Assembly: GCA_947258625.1 (NCBI GenBank)
Contig: CAMYJN010000017.1
Coordinates: forward strand, 1-12,655
Length of the DNA stretch: 12,655 nt
From: an uncultured Polyangiaceae bacterium
GTDB lineage: Bacteria > Myxococcota_A > Polyangia > Polyangiales > Houyiibacteriaceae
Direction: 5' to 3'
Of this stretch, positions 1 to 5,442 are shown in pieces. The notes beneath the pieces were generated by a model. That model made no database searches. It was not told where the DNA came from and saw nothing but the letters and a program-made list of their open reading frames with translations. How positions within the stretch are numbered: position 1 is the stretch's first letter; every line of letters begins with the position of its first letter. The position numbers and the translations under genes were made by a program.

Positions 1-622
1 AGAGGTAGACCCAGACCGGAGACCCCGCTTTCTGTTCGACGCGGAACTGGCGGCTCAGCCGCTGGGCGAGGCGCGACAGGGGAATGCCCGCAAGGACGGC
101 GCCGACGACCTTGCCATCCCTGAGAGACGGCGCGGCGAAGAGAATCGACCAGGACGAAGGCGCGGTTGGATCCTCGGCGTAGAACTCGCCGAGACCGGTC
201 GAGGCAGTCCCGCCGAGAGCTTGAGCCACGGGCTCGAAGCGCGACTTGAAGTCCTGACCCTTCATGCGGTCAGGCTCGCGGTCGCGCGCAATGACGACGC
301 CGTCGAGGCCGACGGCCGCGAGAAATGACATTGGAGACGCGACGAATTCATCAATGCCTCTCTTGGGTTCCTGGAGAATTCTCAAGGCGGCTCGCACTTG
401 CGCTTCGCGCTTTTTGGGGTCGCTGACGCCAAAGCCGGGCGCAAGCTTGTCGGCCGCCTTCACGACGCCCGTCTGATGGTTCGCCAAGTCCTGCTCGACC
501 AGCGCCTGAACCCGAGGGAAGTCGACCTCCCGAAGCTGATTCTGGGTTCGAGCGACGGCAGCGCTGTCCTCGCAGCCGAGCAGGACGATGAGGCCGAAGA
601 GGACCAGGCTTGGGCGAAGCAT
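1..622 (-). CDS. Cache-like sensor lipoprotein (partial, C-terminus outside window)
   Basis: The reading frame is open from the ATG at 622 down to the window edge, giving about 207 codons without a stop. The N-terminus is a short lipoprotein signal: hydrophobic stretch, then a lipobox ending LLGC with Cys17 as the lipidation site, so the protein should be anchored to a membrane on the periplasmic side. After a helical, charged part (about 25-95) comes a segment typical of Cache/PAS-like extracytoplasmic sensor folds: a 'FLAAVGLDGVVIARD' strand-turn, later 'SWSILFAAPSL', then 'DGKVVGAVLAGIPLSRLAQ'. Cache domains bind small ligands. They usually sit in chemoreceptors or kinases with membrane helices, and whether a signalling domain follows here cannot be seen. 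The start is supported by an extended -10 placed seven bases upstream. It is divergent from the small gene at 746. Family assignment is by pattern only. Confidence 0.75.
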   Translation of the reverse strand, partial: MLRPSLVLFGLIVLLGCEDSAAVARTQNQLREVDFPRVQALVEQDLANHQTGVVKAADKLAPGFGVSDPKKREAQVRAALRILQEPKRGIDEFVASPMSFLAAVGLDGVVIARDREPDRMKGQDFKSRFEPVAQALGGTASTGLGEFYAEDPTAPSSWSILFAAPSLRDGKVVGAVLAGIPLSRLAQRLSRQFRVEQKAGSPVWVYL

Positions 623-629
623 GCGGGGG

Positions 630-635
630 AGTGTA
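630..635 (-). promoter_or_regulatory. extended -10 for the Cache-like lipoprotein, probably leaderless
   Basis: Read on the minus strand the sequence is TGC-TACACT, then seven bases, then the ATG at 622. TG-N-TACACT fits an extended -10 element. Transcription would start at or next to the start codon, and no Shine-Dalgarno sequence is present. The -35 region falls inside the six-base repeat array and does not match consensus. Confidence 0.6.
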
Positions 636-640
636 GCAGG

Positions 641-718
641 GTCAGGGGCAGTGCCGGTGTCAGCGTCAGTGGCAGTGCCAGTGGCAGTGCCAGTGTCAGT
701 GTCAGGGCCAGCGGCAGT
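641..718 (+). repeat. degenerate hexanucleotide array, 13 units of G(T/G/C)CAG(T/C/G)
   Basis: Thirteen consecutive six-base units in perfect register run from 641 to 718, for example GTCAGT, GGCAGT, GCCAGT and GTCAGC. Positions 1, 3 and 5 are invariant (G, C, G), position 4 is A in all but one unit, and positions 2 and 6 vary. The array fills almost all of the space between two divergent -10 elements (630-635 and 734-739), so it lies where both -35 regions would be. A related array in opposite orientation lies at 1324-1425. In-frame translation would give a Ser/Gly/Ala/Val low-complexity string, which I take as a by-product. Confidence 0.85.
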
Positions 719-733
719 GATTGCCCCGGCTGC

Positions 734-739
734 TACACT
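734..739 (+). promoter_or_regulatory. extended -10 for the small gene at 746, probably leaderless
   Basis: TGC-TACACT occupies 731-739, six bases before the GTG at 746. It mirrors the element driving the divergent lipoprotein (both have the nine-base string TGCTACACT). No Shine-Dalgarno sequence precedes the GTG, so a leaderless transcript starting at the GTG is likely. Confidence 0.6.
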
Positions 740-745
740 CGGCCC

Positions 746-1321
746 GTGTCCGAACCCACCCCTGCCCTTGGCACTCAGCCCTCGACGGCGAAGAACGTCA
801 CCGCCCTCGATCTGCACATGATGCCGCAAGACGAGCTGATCGCGCTCTACCACGAGCTCGAAGCGCCGCCGTTCGAAGAAATGCGCGGCGAATTTGCCGC
901 CCGCCTACTCGACCAAGGGGATGCGCGTGCCTACTTGCTCAGTGCGTTCGCGTTGAACGTGAAGGGCCGGTGGCTCTGCAAGGCGTTCGAGCCTACGGGG
1001 CCGACCCACGGTCACGGGTACAATAGCTTCATGACCCCGCGTGGGGTCAAGCGCTCCGCGCGCATGCGAACGCGTCTCGGCCCTTCCAAGATTCCGGGCG
1101 ATGCGAAAGATGCGTTCCACTTGGAGTATGCCGACCTCAATAGCTTCCAACGAGGCGGCCCCGGCGGAGCCCTCCTTCACACCATGTTCGACGAAGTCCG
1201 CAAAGTAGGCCCCCGGCTCTACCTAGGCATCGGCCGCACGGGGTTCACCCAAAAGGCACGAGCGGAGCTGCACCCCTTCGCGCTCGAGGGCCCAGTCGCG
1301 CAATTCGTCACATCAAGCTGA
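746..1321 (+). CDS. conserved-looking hypothetical protein, possibly a beta-barrel (lipocalin-like) fold
   Basis: The product is 191 residues from the GTG at 746. I do not recognise the family with certainty. The first 25 residues are Pro/Thr/Ser-rich. A helical segment with 'DELIALYHELEAPPFEEMRGEFAA' wording follows (about 30-57), then 'VKGRWLCKAF' (about 72-81), a 'GHGYNSFMTPRG' segment, and a C-terminal half alternating short strands with 'LYLGIGRTGF'. The 'GRWLCKAF' segment loosely recalls the GXWXG motif of small lipocalin-like domains (DUF4334 type). That is a weak inference. No signal peptide or membrane helix is seen, so it is probably cytoplasmic. A longer in-frame start (398) would translate the repeat array and cross the divergent gene, so I reject it; an ATG at 820 is a later alternative. 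The gene is flanked at both ends by six-base repeat arrays in inverted orientation. Confidence 0.7.
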   Translation: MSEPTPALGTQPSTAKNVTALDLHMMPQDELIALYHELEAPPFEEMRGEFAARLLDQGDARAYLLSAFALNVKGRWLCKAFEPTGPTHGHGYNSFMTPRGVKRSARMRTRLGPSKIPGDAKDAFHLEYADLNSFQRGGPGGALLHTMFDEVRKVGPRLYLGIGRTGFTQKARAELHPFALEGPVAQFVTSS

Positions 1322-1323
1322 AC

Positions 1324-1425
1324 GCTGGCACTGGCGCTGACACTGGCACTGGCACTGGCGCTGACACTGGCACTGGCGCTGACGCTGGCACTGACACTGA
1401 CGCTGCCCCTACGCCTGCGCCTGCC
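1324..1425 (-). repeat. degenerate hexanucleotide array, 17 units, inverted relative to the 641-718 array
   Basis: On the plus strand the units are ACTGGC, GCTGAC, GCTGGC and ACTGAC, which on the minus strand read GCCAGT, GTCAGC, GCCAGC and GTCAGT, the same unit types as the array at 641-718. Register is kept for 17 units. The last three or four (1408-1425) drift to CCTACG, CCTGCG and CCTGCC. The array starts two bases after the stop codon of the small gene and ends six bases before the stop codon of the convergent rhodanese-ThiF gene, so it fills that whole intergenic gap. Its orientation lets a read-through RNA pair the two arrays around the small gene. Confidence 0.85.
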
Positions 1426-1431
1426 CCGGTG

Positions 1432-2598
1432 CTACCCGCCCGAGCAGAAATGCTCGTAGTCGATGTAGTCGGTGATGGTCGGGTGATCGCCGCACACCGG
1501 GCAATCTTTGTTGCGTCGGAGCTTGAAGGTGCGGAACTGCATCTGGAGCGAGTCGTACTGCAGGAGTCGCCCAACCAAGGGGTCGCCTCGCTCGAGAACG
1601 ATTTTGACTGCCTCGGTGGCCTGAAGCGTGCCGATGGCGCCGGGAAGGACACCGAGAACGCCGGCCTCCGCGCAGGATGGCGCCAAGTGCGGCGGCGGTG
1701 GCTCCGGGTAGAGGCAGCGGTAGCATGGCCCGTGCCTCGGCCAGAACGTAGTGACCTGCCCATCGAACCGGAAGATCGAGCCGTGGACGACCGGAATGTC
1801 TTTCCAAACGCTGGCGTCGTTGACGAGGTAGCGCGTGGCAAAGTTGTCGAGGCCATCGACGATGACATCCCAATCTTGATCGAAAATTCGATCGACGTTT
1901 TGCCGCGTCAGCCGCTCGTTGAACGCGATGACGTTCACGTCGGGGTTGAGGTTTTCAATCGTGCGCTTGCCACTTTCGACTTTGGACTCCCCGACGCGAT
2001 CGAGGCCGTGCAAGACCTGGCGCTGGAGATTCGACTCGTCGACCGTGTCGCCATCGACCAGGCCGATAGTTCCGACGCCTGCAGCCGCGAGATAAAGCGC
2101 CGCCGGTGAGCCGAGCCCACCTGCGCCGAGCAGCAGCACACGACCCTGCAACAGCTTCGCTTGCCCTTGCTCACCAACCTCCGGCAAGAGCAGATGGCGC
2201 GAGTAGCGATTGAGCTGGGCGTCGGTGAACGCAAACGGCTGCGTGGTAGGGAAGCCCTGGTCCTTCCACTGATTGAAGCCTGGGTTTGCCGACTCGACGT
2301 TGTTGTAGCCGAGGTCCTGAAGAACCTTCGCCGCAAACGCCGATCGAATGCCGGCCGCACAGATGGTGACAATCTTCGCGTCCTTGTCGGGCAGCCTCGA
2401 GCCCGATTGCATTTCGAGAAAGCCTCGCGGGATGTGGAGCGCGCCGGGAATGTGCCCTTGCCGCCACTCATCCTTTTCGCGAACATCGACGAGGATGACG
2501 CCCTCGCCCGAATCGAGGCGTTCCTTGAGGTCCTCGAGAGAGACCTGCCGGATCGCGGCCTTCACCTCTTGGAGCAAGTCAGCGTATGTCTTTGCCAT
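1432..2598 (-). CDS. rhodanese-ThiF/MoeB-type adenylyltransferase fusion
   Basis: The product is 388 residues from the ATG at 2598. An N-terminal rhodanese domain (about 15-117) has the active-site loop CAAGIRS with Cys80, expected to carry a persulfide. An E1-like ThiF/MoeB domain follows (about 125-388), with nucleotide-binding GAGGLGSP (158-165), 'DGDTVDESNLQRQ', 'DGLDNFATRYLVND', a 'SCAEAGVLG' segment, and two CxxC pairs (CYRC and, near the end, CPVC) expected to bind zinc. Family members adenylate the C-terminal glycine of a ubiquitin-like sulfur carrier (MoaD/ThiS/CysO type) for molybdopterin, thiamine, cysteine or tRNA thiolation. No carrier gene is in the window, so the pathway is open. 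In MoeZ/MOCS3 proteins the rhodanese is C-terminal; here it is N-terminal. A GTG nine bases upstream is an alternative start, but the promoter spacing favours 2598. Confidence 0.9.
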   Translation of the reverse strand: MAKTYADLLQEVKAAIRQVSLEDLKERLDSGEGVILVDVREKDEWRQGHIPGALHIPRGFLEMQSGSRLPDKDAKIVTICAAGIRSAFAAKVLQDLGYNNVESANPGFNQWKDQGFPTTQPFAFTDAQLNRYSRHLLLPEVGEQGQAKLLQGRVLLLGAGGLGSPAALYLAAAGVGTIGLVDGDTVDESNLQRQVLHGLDRVGESKVESGKRTIENLNPDVNVIAFNERLTRQNVDRIFDQDWDVIVDGLDNFATRYLVNDASVWKDIPVVHGSIFRFDGQVTTFWPRHGPCYRCLYPEPPPPHLAPSCAEAGVLGVLPGAIGTLQATEAVKIVLERGDPLVGRLLQYDSLQMQFRTFKLRRNKDCPVCGDHPTITDYIDYEHFCSGG

Positions 2599-2605
2599 GC
2601 CCGCC

Positions 2606-2633
2606 ACTATGTAACTTTGGGCGGTTTCGTCAA
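2606..2633 (-). promoter_or_regulatory. sigma-70-type promoter of the rhodanese-ThiF gene
   Basis: Minus strand: TTGACG (2633-2628), 16-base spacer, CATAGT (2611-2606), seven bases, then ATG at 2598. This is the best -35/-10 pair I can see in the window. The transcript should begin at or next to the ATG, with no Shine-Dalgarno, so it is probably leaderless. It gives the gene a promoter of its own, separate from the sigma factor gene upstream. Confidence 0.6.
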
Positions 2634-2640
2634 GGCTAAC

Positions 2641-2654
2641 GGGGCTTTAGCCCC
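2641..2654 (-). terminator. GC hairpin downstream of the ECF sigma gene
   Basis: GGGGC and GCCCC form a perfect five-base stem around a four-base loop (TTTA on the plus strand). It lies about 55 bases past the sigma factor stop and just upstream of the next gene's -35. There is no T-run after it on the minus strand, so it is not a classical intrinsic terminator. It may act as an attenuating hairpin, an mRNA end or nothing. Confidence 0.3.
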
Positions 2655-2709
2655 CATCCTTTGGTTTTCACATCGGTTTTGTCGGGTATTGCGTTCGCGG
2701 GTCCAGCGG

Positions 2710-3228
2710 CTAGGCGGCAGATCGGAAGATGCCCTGGTCGAGTGCGTAGCTGGCCAAGGTGCTCTTGAGGCGCTTTCGCCCCCGGTGGAGGCGGGACATC
2801 ACGGTGCCCACGGGGCAGGCCAAGCGCTCGGCGGCGTCCTGATACGAGAGGTCCCCGAGGTCGACGAGTTCCACGGCTTCGCGGAACTCGGGTTTCAGCG
2901 AGCGGAGCGCGGCGAGCACTTCGTCGCTGAATCCATCGTGCGGCGAGCGAACCTGCACCGAGGCGAGGCCACGAAGCTCTTCGAGGGCCTCGCGCTCCCG
3001 CTTTTTCTTACGATAGTGGTTGATGTAGGTGTTGAACAGGATGCGCCGAGTCCAGGCGCGTGCGTTGGTGCCGGGGCGAAAGCTCGCGCGCGCTTGCCAG
3101 GCGCGAGCCAGGGTCTCTTGGACGAGGTCGTCGGCAAGGGCGGTGCCGCGAGTCAGTCGGAGGGCCATCCGGGAAAGCTCGGGTACGCAGGGCAGGATTT
3201 CTTCGTTGTATTGTGCTTGGGTCTTCAT
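2710..3228 (-). CDS. ECF-family RNA polymerase sigma factor
   Basis: The product is 172 residues, the usual ECF size. Region 2 (about 12-80) shows the core-binding and -10-recognition pattern 'ALADDLVQETLARAWQARASFRPG', then 'NARAWTRRILFNTYINHYRKKKRERE'. Region 4 (about 112-160) shows 'FREAVELVDLGDLSYQDAAERLACPVGTVMSRLHRGRKRL', the helix-turn-helix that reads the -35. Such proteins direct RNA polymerase to a small regulon, usually under control of an anti-sigma factor. No anti-sigma gene adjoins it on either side, which is unusual; control may be transcriptional or the partner may lie elsewhere. An in-frame TGA directly precedes the ATG, which fixes the start. A GGAG about 8 bases upstream could serve as ribosome binding site, and a stronger AAGGAGG lies too far away (about 20 bases). 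A dyad lies about 108 bases upstream. Confidence 0.9.
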   Translation of the reverse strand: MKTQAQYNEEILPCVPELSRMALRLTRGTALADDLVQETLARAWQARASFRPGTNARAWTRRILFNTYINHYRKKKREREALEELRGLASVQVRSPHDGFSDEVLAALRSLKPEFREAVELVDLGDLSYQDAAERLACPVGTVMSRLHRGRKRLKSTLASYALDQGIFRSAA

Positions 3229-3320
3229 TCAGGCGGTCTCCACCCCCGTTCCTCCTTGCAACCCGGATGCCACCCCGAAAAACCCAAGCATTTCGCGAAC
3301 GGCGTGCCGGCCGCACCGCC

Positions 3321-3364
3321 AGCTTGTCCGCTTGATGACACGCTGTCGTGTCAAGCTGTCCGCT
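3321..3364. promoter_or_regulatory. dyad with flanking direct repeats upstream of the ECF sigma gene
   Basis: A perfect inverted repeat TGACACG-CTGT-CGTGTCA occupies 3336-3353. It is bracketed by near-identical direct repeats: AGCTTGTCCGCT (3321-3332) and AGCTGTCCGCT (3354-3364). The minus-strand right arm contains TTGACA, a -35-like hexamer, but no convincing -10 follows. The structure lies between the 3' end of the NAD(P)H-hydrate repair gene and the sigma factor gene. It could be a regulator-binding site for the sigma gene or an RNA hairpin ending the upstream transcript; no T-run supports the second reading. Confidence 0.45.
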
Positions 3365-3384
3365 GAGCATCGGCGCAGGTCGGG

Positions 3385-4890
3385 TCAGCCCTGGAGCTGG
3401 GCGGCCAGCACCGCGGGGACCGCATCGGCAACTTCGGACGCGATGAGACCTCGGTCACTGACGGAAGCGGCCTCGCCGGCCAGGGCGTGCAGGAGCGCTC
3501 CGGCGATCGCGGCATCCACTGGGGCGAGGCTCATGGTGAGGGCTCCGACCACGCCGCTGAGCACATCGCCCGTCCCTGCGACCCCGAGCGCCGGGGTGCC
3601 TTCCGCGCAAACGCAAAGCTCCCCCGCGCCGGCCACGATGCTCCGTGCGCCTTTCAAGATGACGACCTGCCCGGACTCTTTTGCAAGCGCCTCGGCAGCA
3701 CCGTAGCGGTCAGCTTGAACGTCTGCTGTCGAGCGGCCGAGCAAGCGTGCCGCTTCGCCCGGATGCGGCGTGAGCACCCTGGCGGCGGCGCCCTTGAGCG
3801 AGGCAAGCCCCTCGTCGGCGAGTAGGGTCAGCGCGTCTGCGTCGACGACCGCGGGAATCGGCGCGTGCATCGCAAAGGCAAGCGCCCACGCTCGTCCAAG
3901 CGGATCGAGCCCGAGCCCGGGCCCGAGCACGACCGCACGCTTGCCTTCGCACAGCGCCCTCACGGCGGCTTGGTTGGCTTGCTCGGGCAGCGCCGTGGTC
4001 ATCAGCTCGATGACTTTCTCTTCGAGCGCGGCGTGCGAATCCGGGCGCGCGCCGATCGTCACGAGGCCCGCGCCCGCACGAAACGCAGCTCGACCGGCCA
4101 GGACGGCTGCGCCGGTCTTTCCCGGTGCGCCGCCGATGACCAGCAGATGTCCGTTGCTGCCTTTGTGCGCGTCCCCCGCGCGCGGTGCGATGAGGTCGCC
4201 GAGGTCTTCGCTCGTCCAGAGGCTCGCGGCGGTCGACACCGTGATTGGGATCCCAATGTCTGCGACGCGGACCGCACCGGCGTGCTCGACGCCGGGGTAC
4301 TGGTGAAGGCCGCGCTTCTGCCCTGCAAAGGTGATGGTCAGCGACGCAAGCGGTGCGACGCCGAAGATGCCGCCCGTATCCGCGTCGAGCCCGCTCGGCA
4401 GATCCAACGAGACCAGCGGCACCGGGGCTGCGTCCATCGCTGCAATCGCCTCGGCATAGCCGCCGGTGATCGGTCGATCGAGACCCGTGCCAAAAAGACC
4501 GTCGACGATCAGCGTCGCGTCCTCGAGACGCGCGGCAATCGACTGCGCGTCGCCCGGGGACACCTCCACGGCCTCGACGCCAAGCACGTCGAGCAGGGCC
4601 CAGTTGATTTGCGCGTCACCGCGTAGCCGCGACGCATCGCCAACCAGCACCGCGAGCGGCCGATGGCCCAAGAGCGCCAAACGACGCGCGATCACCCAGG
4701 CGTCGCCACCGTTTTGGCCGGGCCCGCCGACCAGGGTGACGCGTTCGAGGCGCTCGCCAAACAGATCGCAAATCACGTCGCACGCCCCGCGGCCGGCATT
4801 CTCCATCAAGACCAGGCTGGCGATCCCGAGCTCATCCATCGCTGCGCGATCGACATCGCGCGACTCATCGCGTGTGAAAAGCCTCTCCAC
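3385..4890 (-). CDS. nnr: bifunctional NAD(P)H-hydrate epimerase / ADP-dependent NAD(P)H-hydrate dehydratase
   Basis: The product is 501 residues, the normal size of the fused enzyme. The N-terminal YjeF_N/NnrE epimerase half (about 1-215) shows 'LVLMENAGRGA', 'GGPGQNGGDAWVIAR' (about 55-69), 'DGLFGTGLDRPITG' and 'DLPSGLDADTG'. The C-terminal YjeF_C/NnrD dehydratase half, of ribokinase-like fold, shows 'GSNGHLLVIGGAPGKTGAA', 'GPGLGLDPLG', 'VDADALTLLA', 'LTPHPGEAARLLG', 'VILKGARSIVAG' and the catalytic 'GVAGTGDVLSGVVGAL'. The pair repairs hydrated NAD(P)H: the epimerase interconverts R and S forms and the dehydratase restores NAD(P)H using ADP as phosphate donor. It is cytoplasmic and housekeeping. 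The start is a GTG; a CATAAT hexamer ends six bases upstream, so the message is probably leaderless. It is divergent from the thioesterase gene, with only 49 bases between start codons. NNGGDA replaces the common NNGGDG. Confidence 0.95.
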   Translation of the reverse strand: MERLFTRDESRDVDRAAMDELGIASLVLMENAGRGACDVICDLFGERLERVTLVGGPGQNGGDAWVIARRLALLGHRPLAVLVGDASRLRGDAQINWALLDVLGVEAVEVSPGDAQSIAARLEDATLIVDGLFGTGLDRPITGGYAEAIAAMDAAPVPLVSLDLPSGLDADTGGIFGVAPLASLTITFAGQKRGLHQYPGVEHAGAVRVADIGIPITVSTAASLWTSEDLGDLIAPRAGDAHKGSNGHLLVIGGAPGKTGAAVLAGRAAFRAGAGLVTIGARPDSHAALEEKVIELMTTALPEQANQAAVRALCEGKRAVVLGPGLGLDPLGRAWALAFAMHAPIPAVVDADALTLLADEGLASLKGAAARVLTPHPGEAARLLGRSTADVQADRYGAAEALAKESGQVVILKGARSIVAGAGELCVCAEGTPALGVAGTGDVLSGVVGALTMSLAPVDAAIAGALLHALAGEAASVSDRGLIASEVADAVPAVLAAQLQG

Positions 4891-4896
4891 GCTCGG

Positions 4897-4902
4897 ATTA
4901 TG
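4897..4902 (-). promoter_or_regulatory. -10 of the nnr gene, probably leaderless
   Basis: CATAAT (five of six match to TATAAT) on the minus strand ends six bases before the GTG at 4890. There is no room for a Shine-Dalgarno. It sits back to back with the thioesterase promoter, so the two -35 regions overlap the opposing -10. Confidence 0.6.
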
Positions 4903-4927
4903 CCTTTAATTGGCAGGGGGCACACCC

Positions 4928-4933
4928 TATGCT
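4928..4933 (+). promoter_or_regulatory. -10 of the thioesterase gene, probably leaderless
   Basis: TATGCT ends six bases before the ATG at 4940. No Shine-Dalgarno sequence is present. The spacing equals that of the divergent nnr promoter. No clear -35 stands at 16-18 bases. Confidence 0.55.
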
Positions 4934-4939
4934 TCGCCC

Positions 4940-5410
4940 ATGGATGCGAAGCCCTCCTCGGAGTCGTTCACCGAAATGACCGAGCTCGTGCTGCCCCAGC
5001 ACACCAACGCCATCGGCACCGCGTTCGGCGGGGTCATCATGAGTTGGATCGACATCTGCAGCTCGATCGCCGCGAAACGCCACTGCGGCAGCGTCTGCGT
5101 CACGGCGCGGGTCGATGCCTTGGAGTTCAAAGCGCCCATCAAAGTCGGGGATGTGGTGAGCCTGACCGCGCGCCTCAATGCCGCGTTCACCACCTCGATG
5201 GAAATCGCCGTGCGCGTCGAAGTCGAGCATGCCGTGACCGGGGCGCGCTCCCTGTGCGCCGACGCGCGGGCGACCTTCGTCAACCTCGGCGACGACGGAA
5301 AACCCTGCCCTGTCCCGCCACTGCTCACCCAAAACGAAGACGAGCACCGGGTCGCCGCCCAAGCGGCAGAGCGCCGCAAGCGACGCCGCGCGGCCGAACG
5401 CACCTCCTGA
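4940..5410 (+). CDS. hotdog-fold acyl-CoA thioesterase (YciA/BACH type)
   Basis: The product is 156 residues, one hotdog domain with a basic tail. The opening 'TELVLPQHTNAIGTAFGGVIMSWIDICSSIAA' pattern (about 14-43) is diagnostic of the acyl-CoA thioesterase family. It puts Asn23 and Asp38 at positions conserved in that family, with Asp the expected catalytic acid. It continues with 'VTARVDALEFKAPIKVGDVVSL' and ends in 'CADARATFVNLGDDGKP'. These enzymes hydrolyse acyl-CoA to free fatty acid and CoA in the cytoplasm; chain-length preference cannot be read here. The last 25 residues are Arg/Ala/Glu-rich and probably disordered. I chose ATG 4940 rather than TTG 4910 because the family N-terminus and the -10 spacing both fit it. 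The methyltransferase-PPK2 ORF follows after 32 bases, probably in the same transcript. Confidence 0.92.
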   Translation: MDAKPSSESFTEMTELVLPQHTNAIGTAFGGVIMSWIDICSSIAAKRHCGSVCVTARVDALEFKAPIKVGDVVSLTARLNAAFTTSMEIAVRVEVEHAVTGARSLCADARATFVNLGDDGKPCPVPPLLTQNEDEHRVAAQAAERRKRRRAAERTS

Positions 5411-5442
5411 TCGGGCCAGCTTCGCTCCGCAAACGAAAACGT

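Noticed and set aside
641..718. CRISPR-like array
   Set aside because: Units are six bases and contiguous, with no spacers and no cas genes.
398..745. In-frame upstream extension of the gene at 746 (Ser/Gly/Ala/Val-rich)
   Set aside because: It translates the six-base repeat array and runs antisense to the lipoprotein start; the GTG at 746 has its own -10 element.
2161..3366. Plus-strand open frame of 401 codons across the ThiF and sigma genes
   Set aside because: It is antisense to two well-supported genes and shows no recognisable domain.
4663..5442. Upstream extension of the methyltransferase frame
   Set aside because: It crosses nnr in antisense and the thioesterase in another frame; family similarity begins right after 5443.
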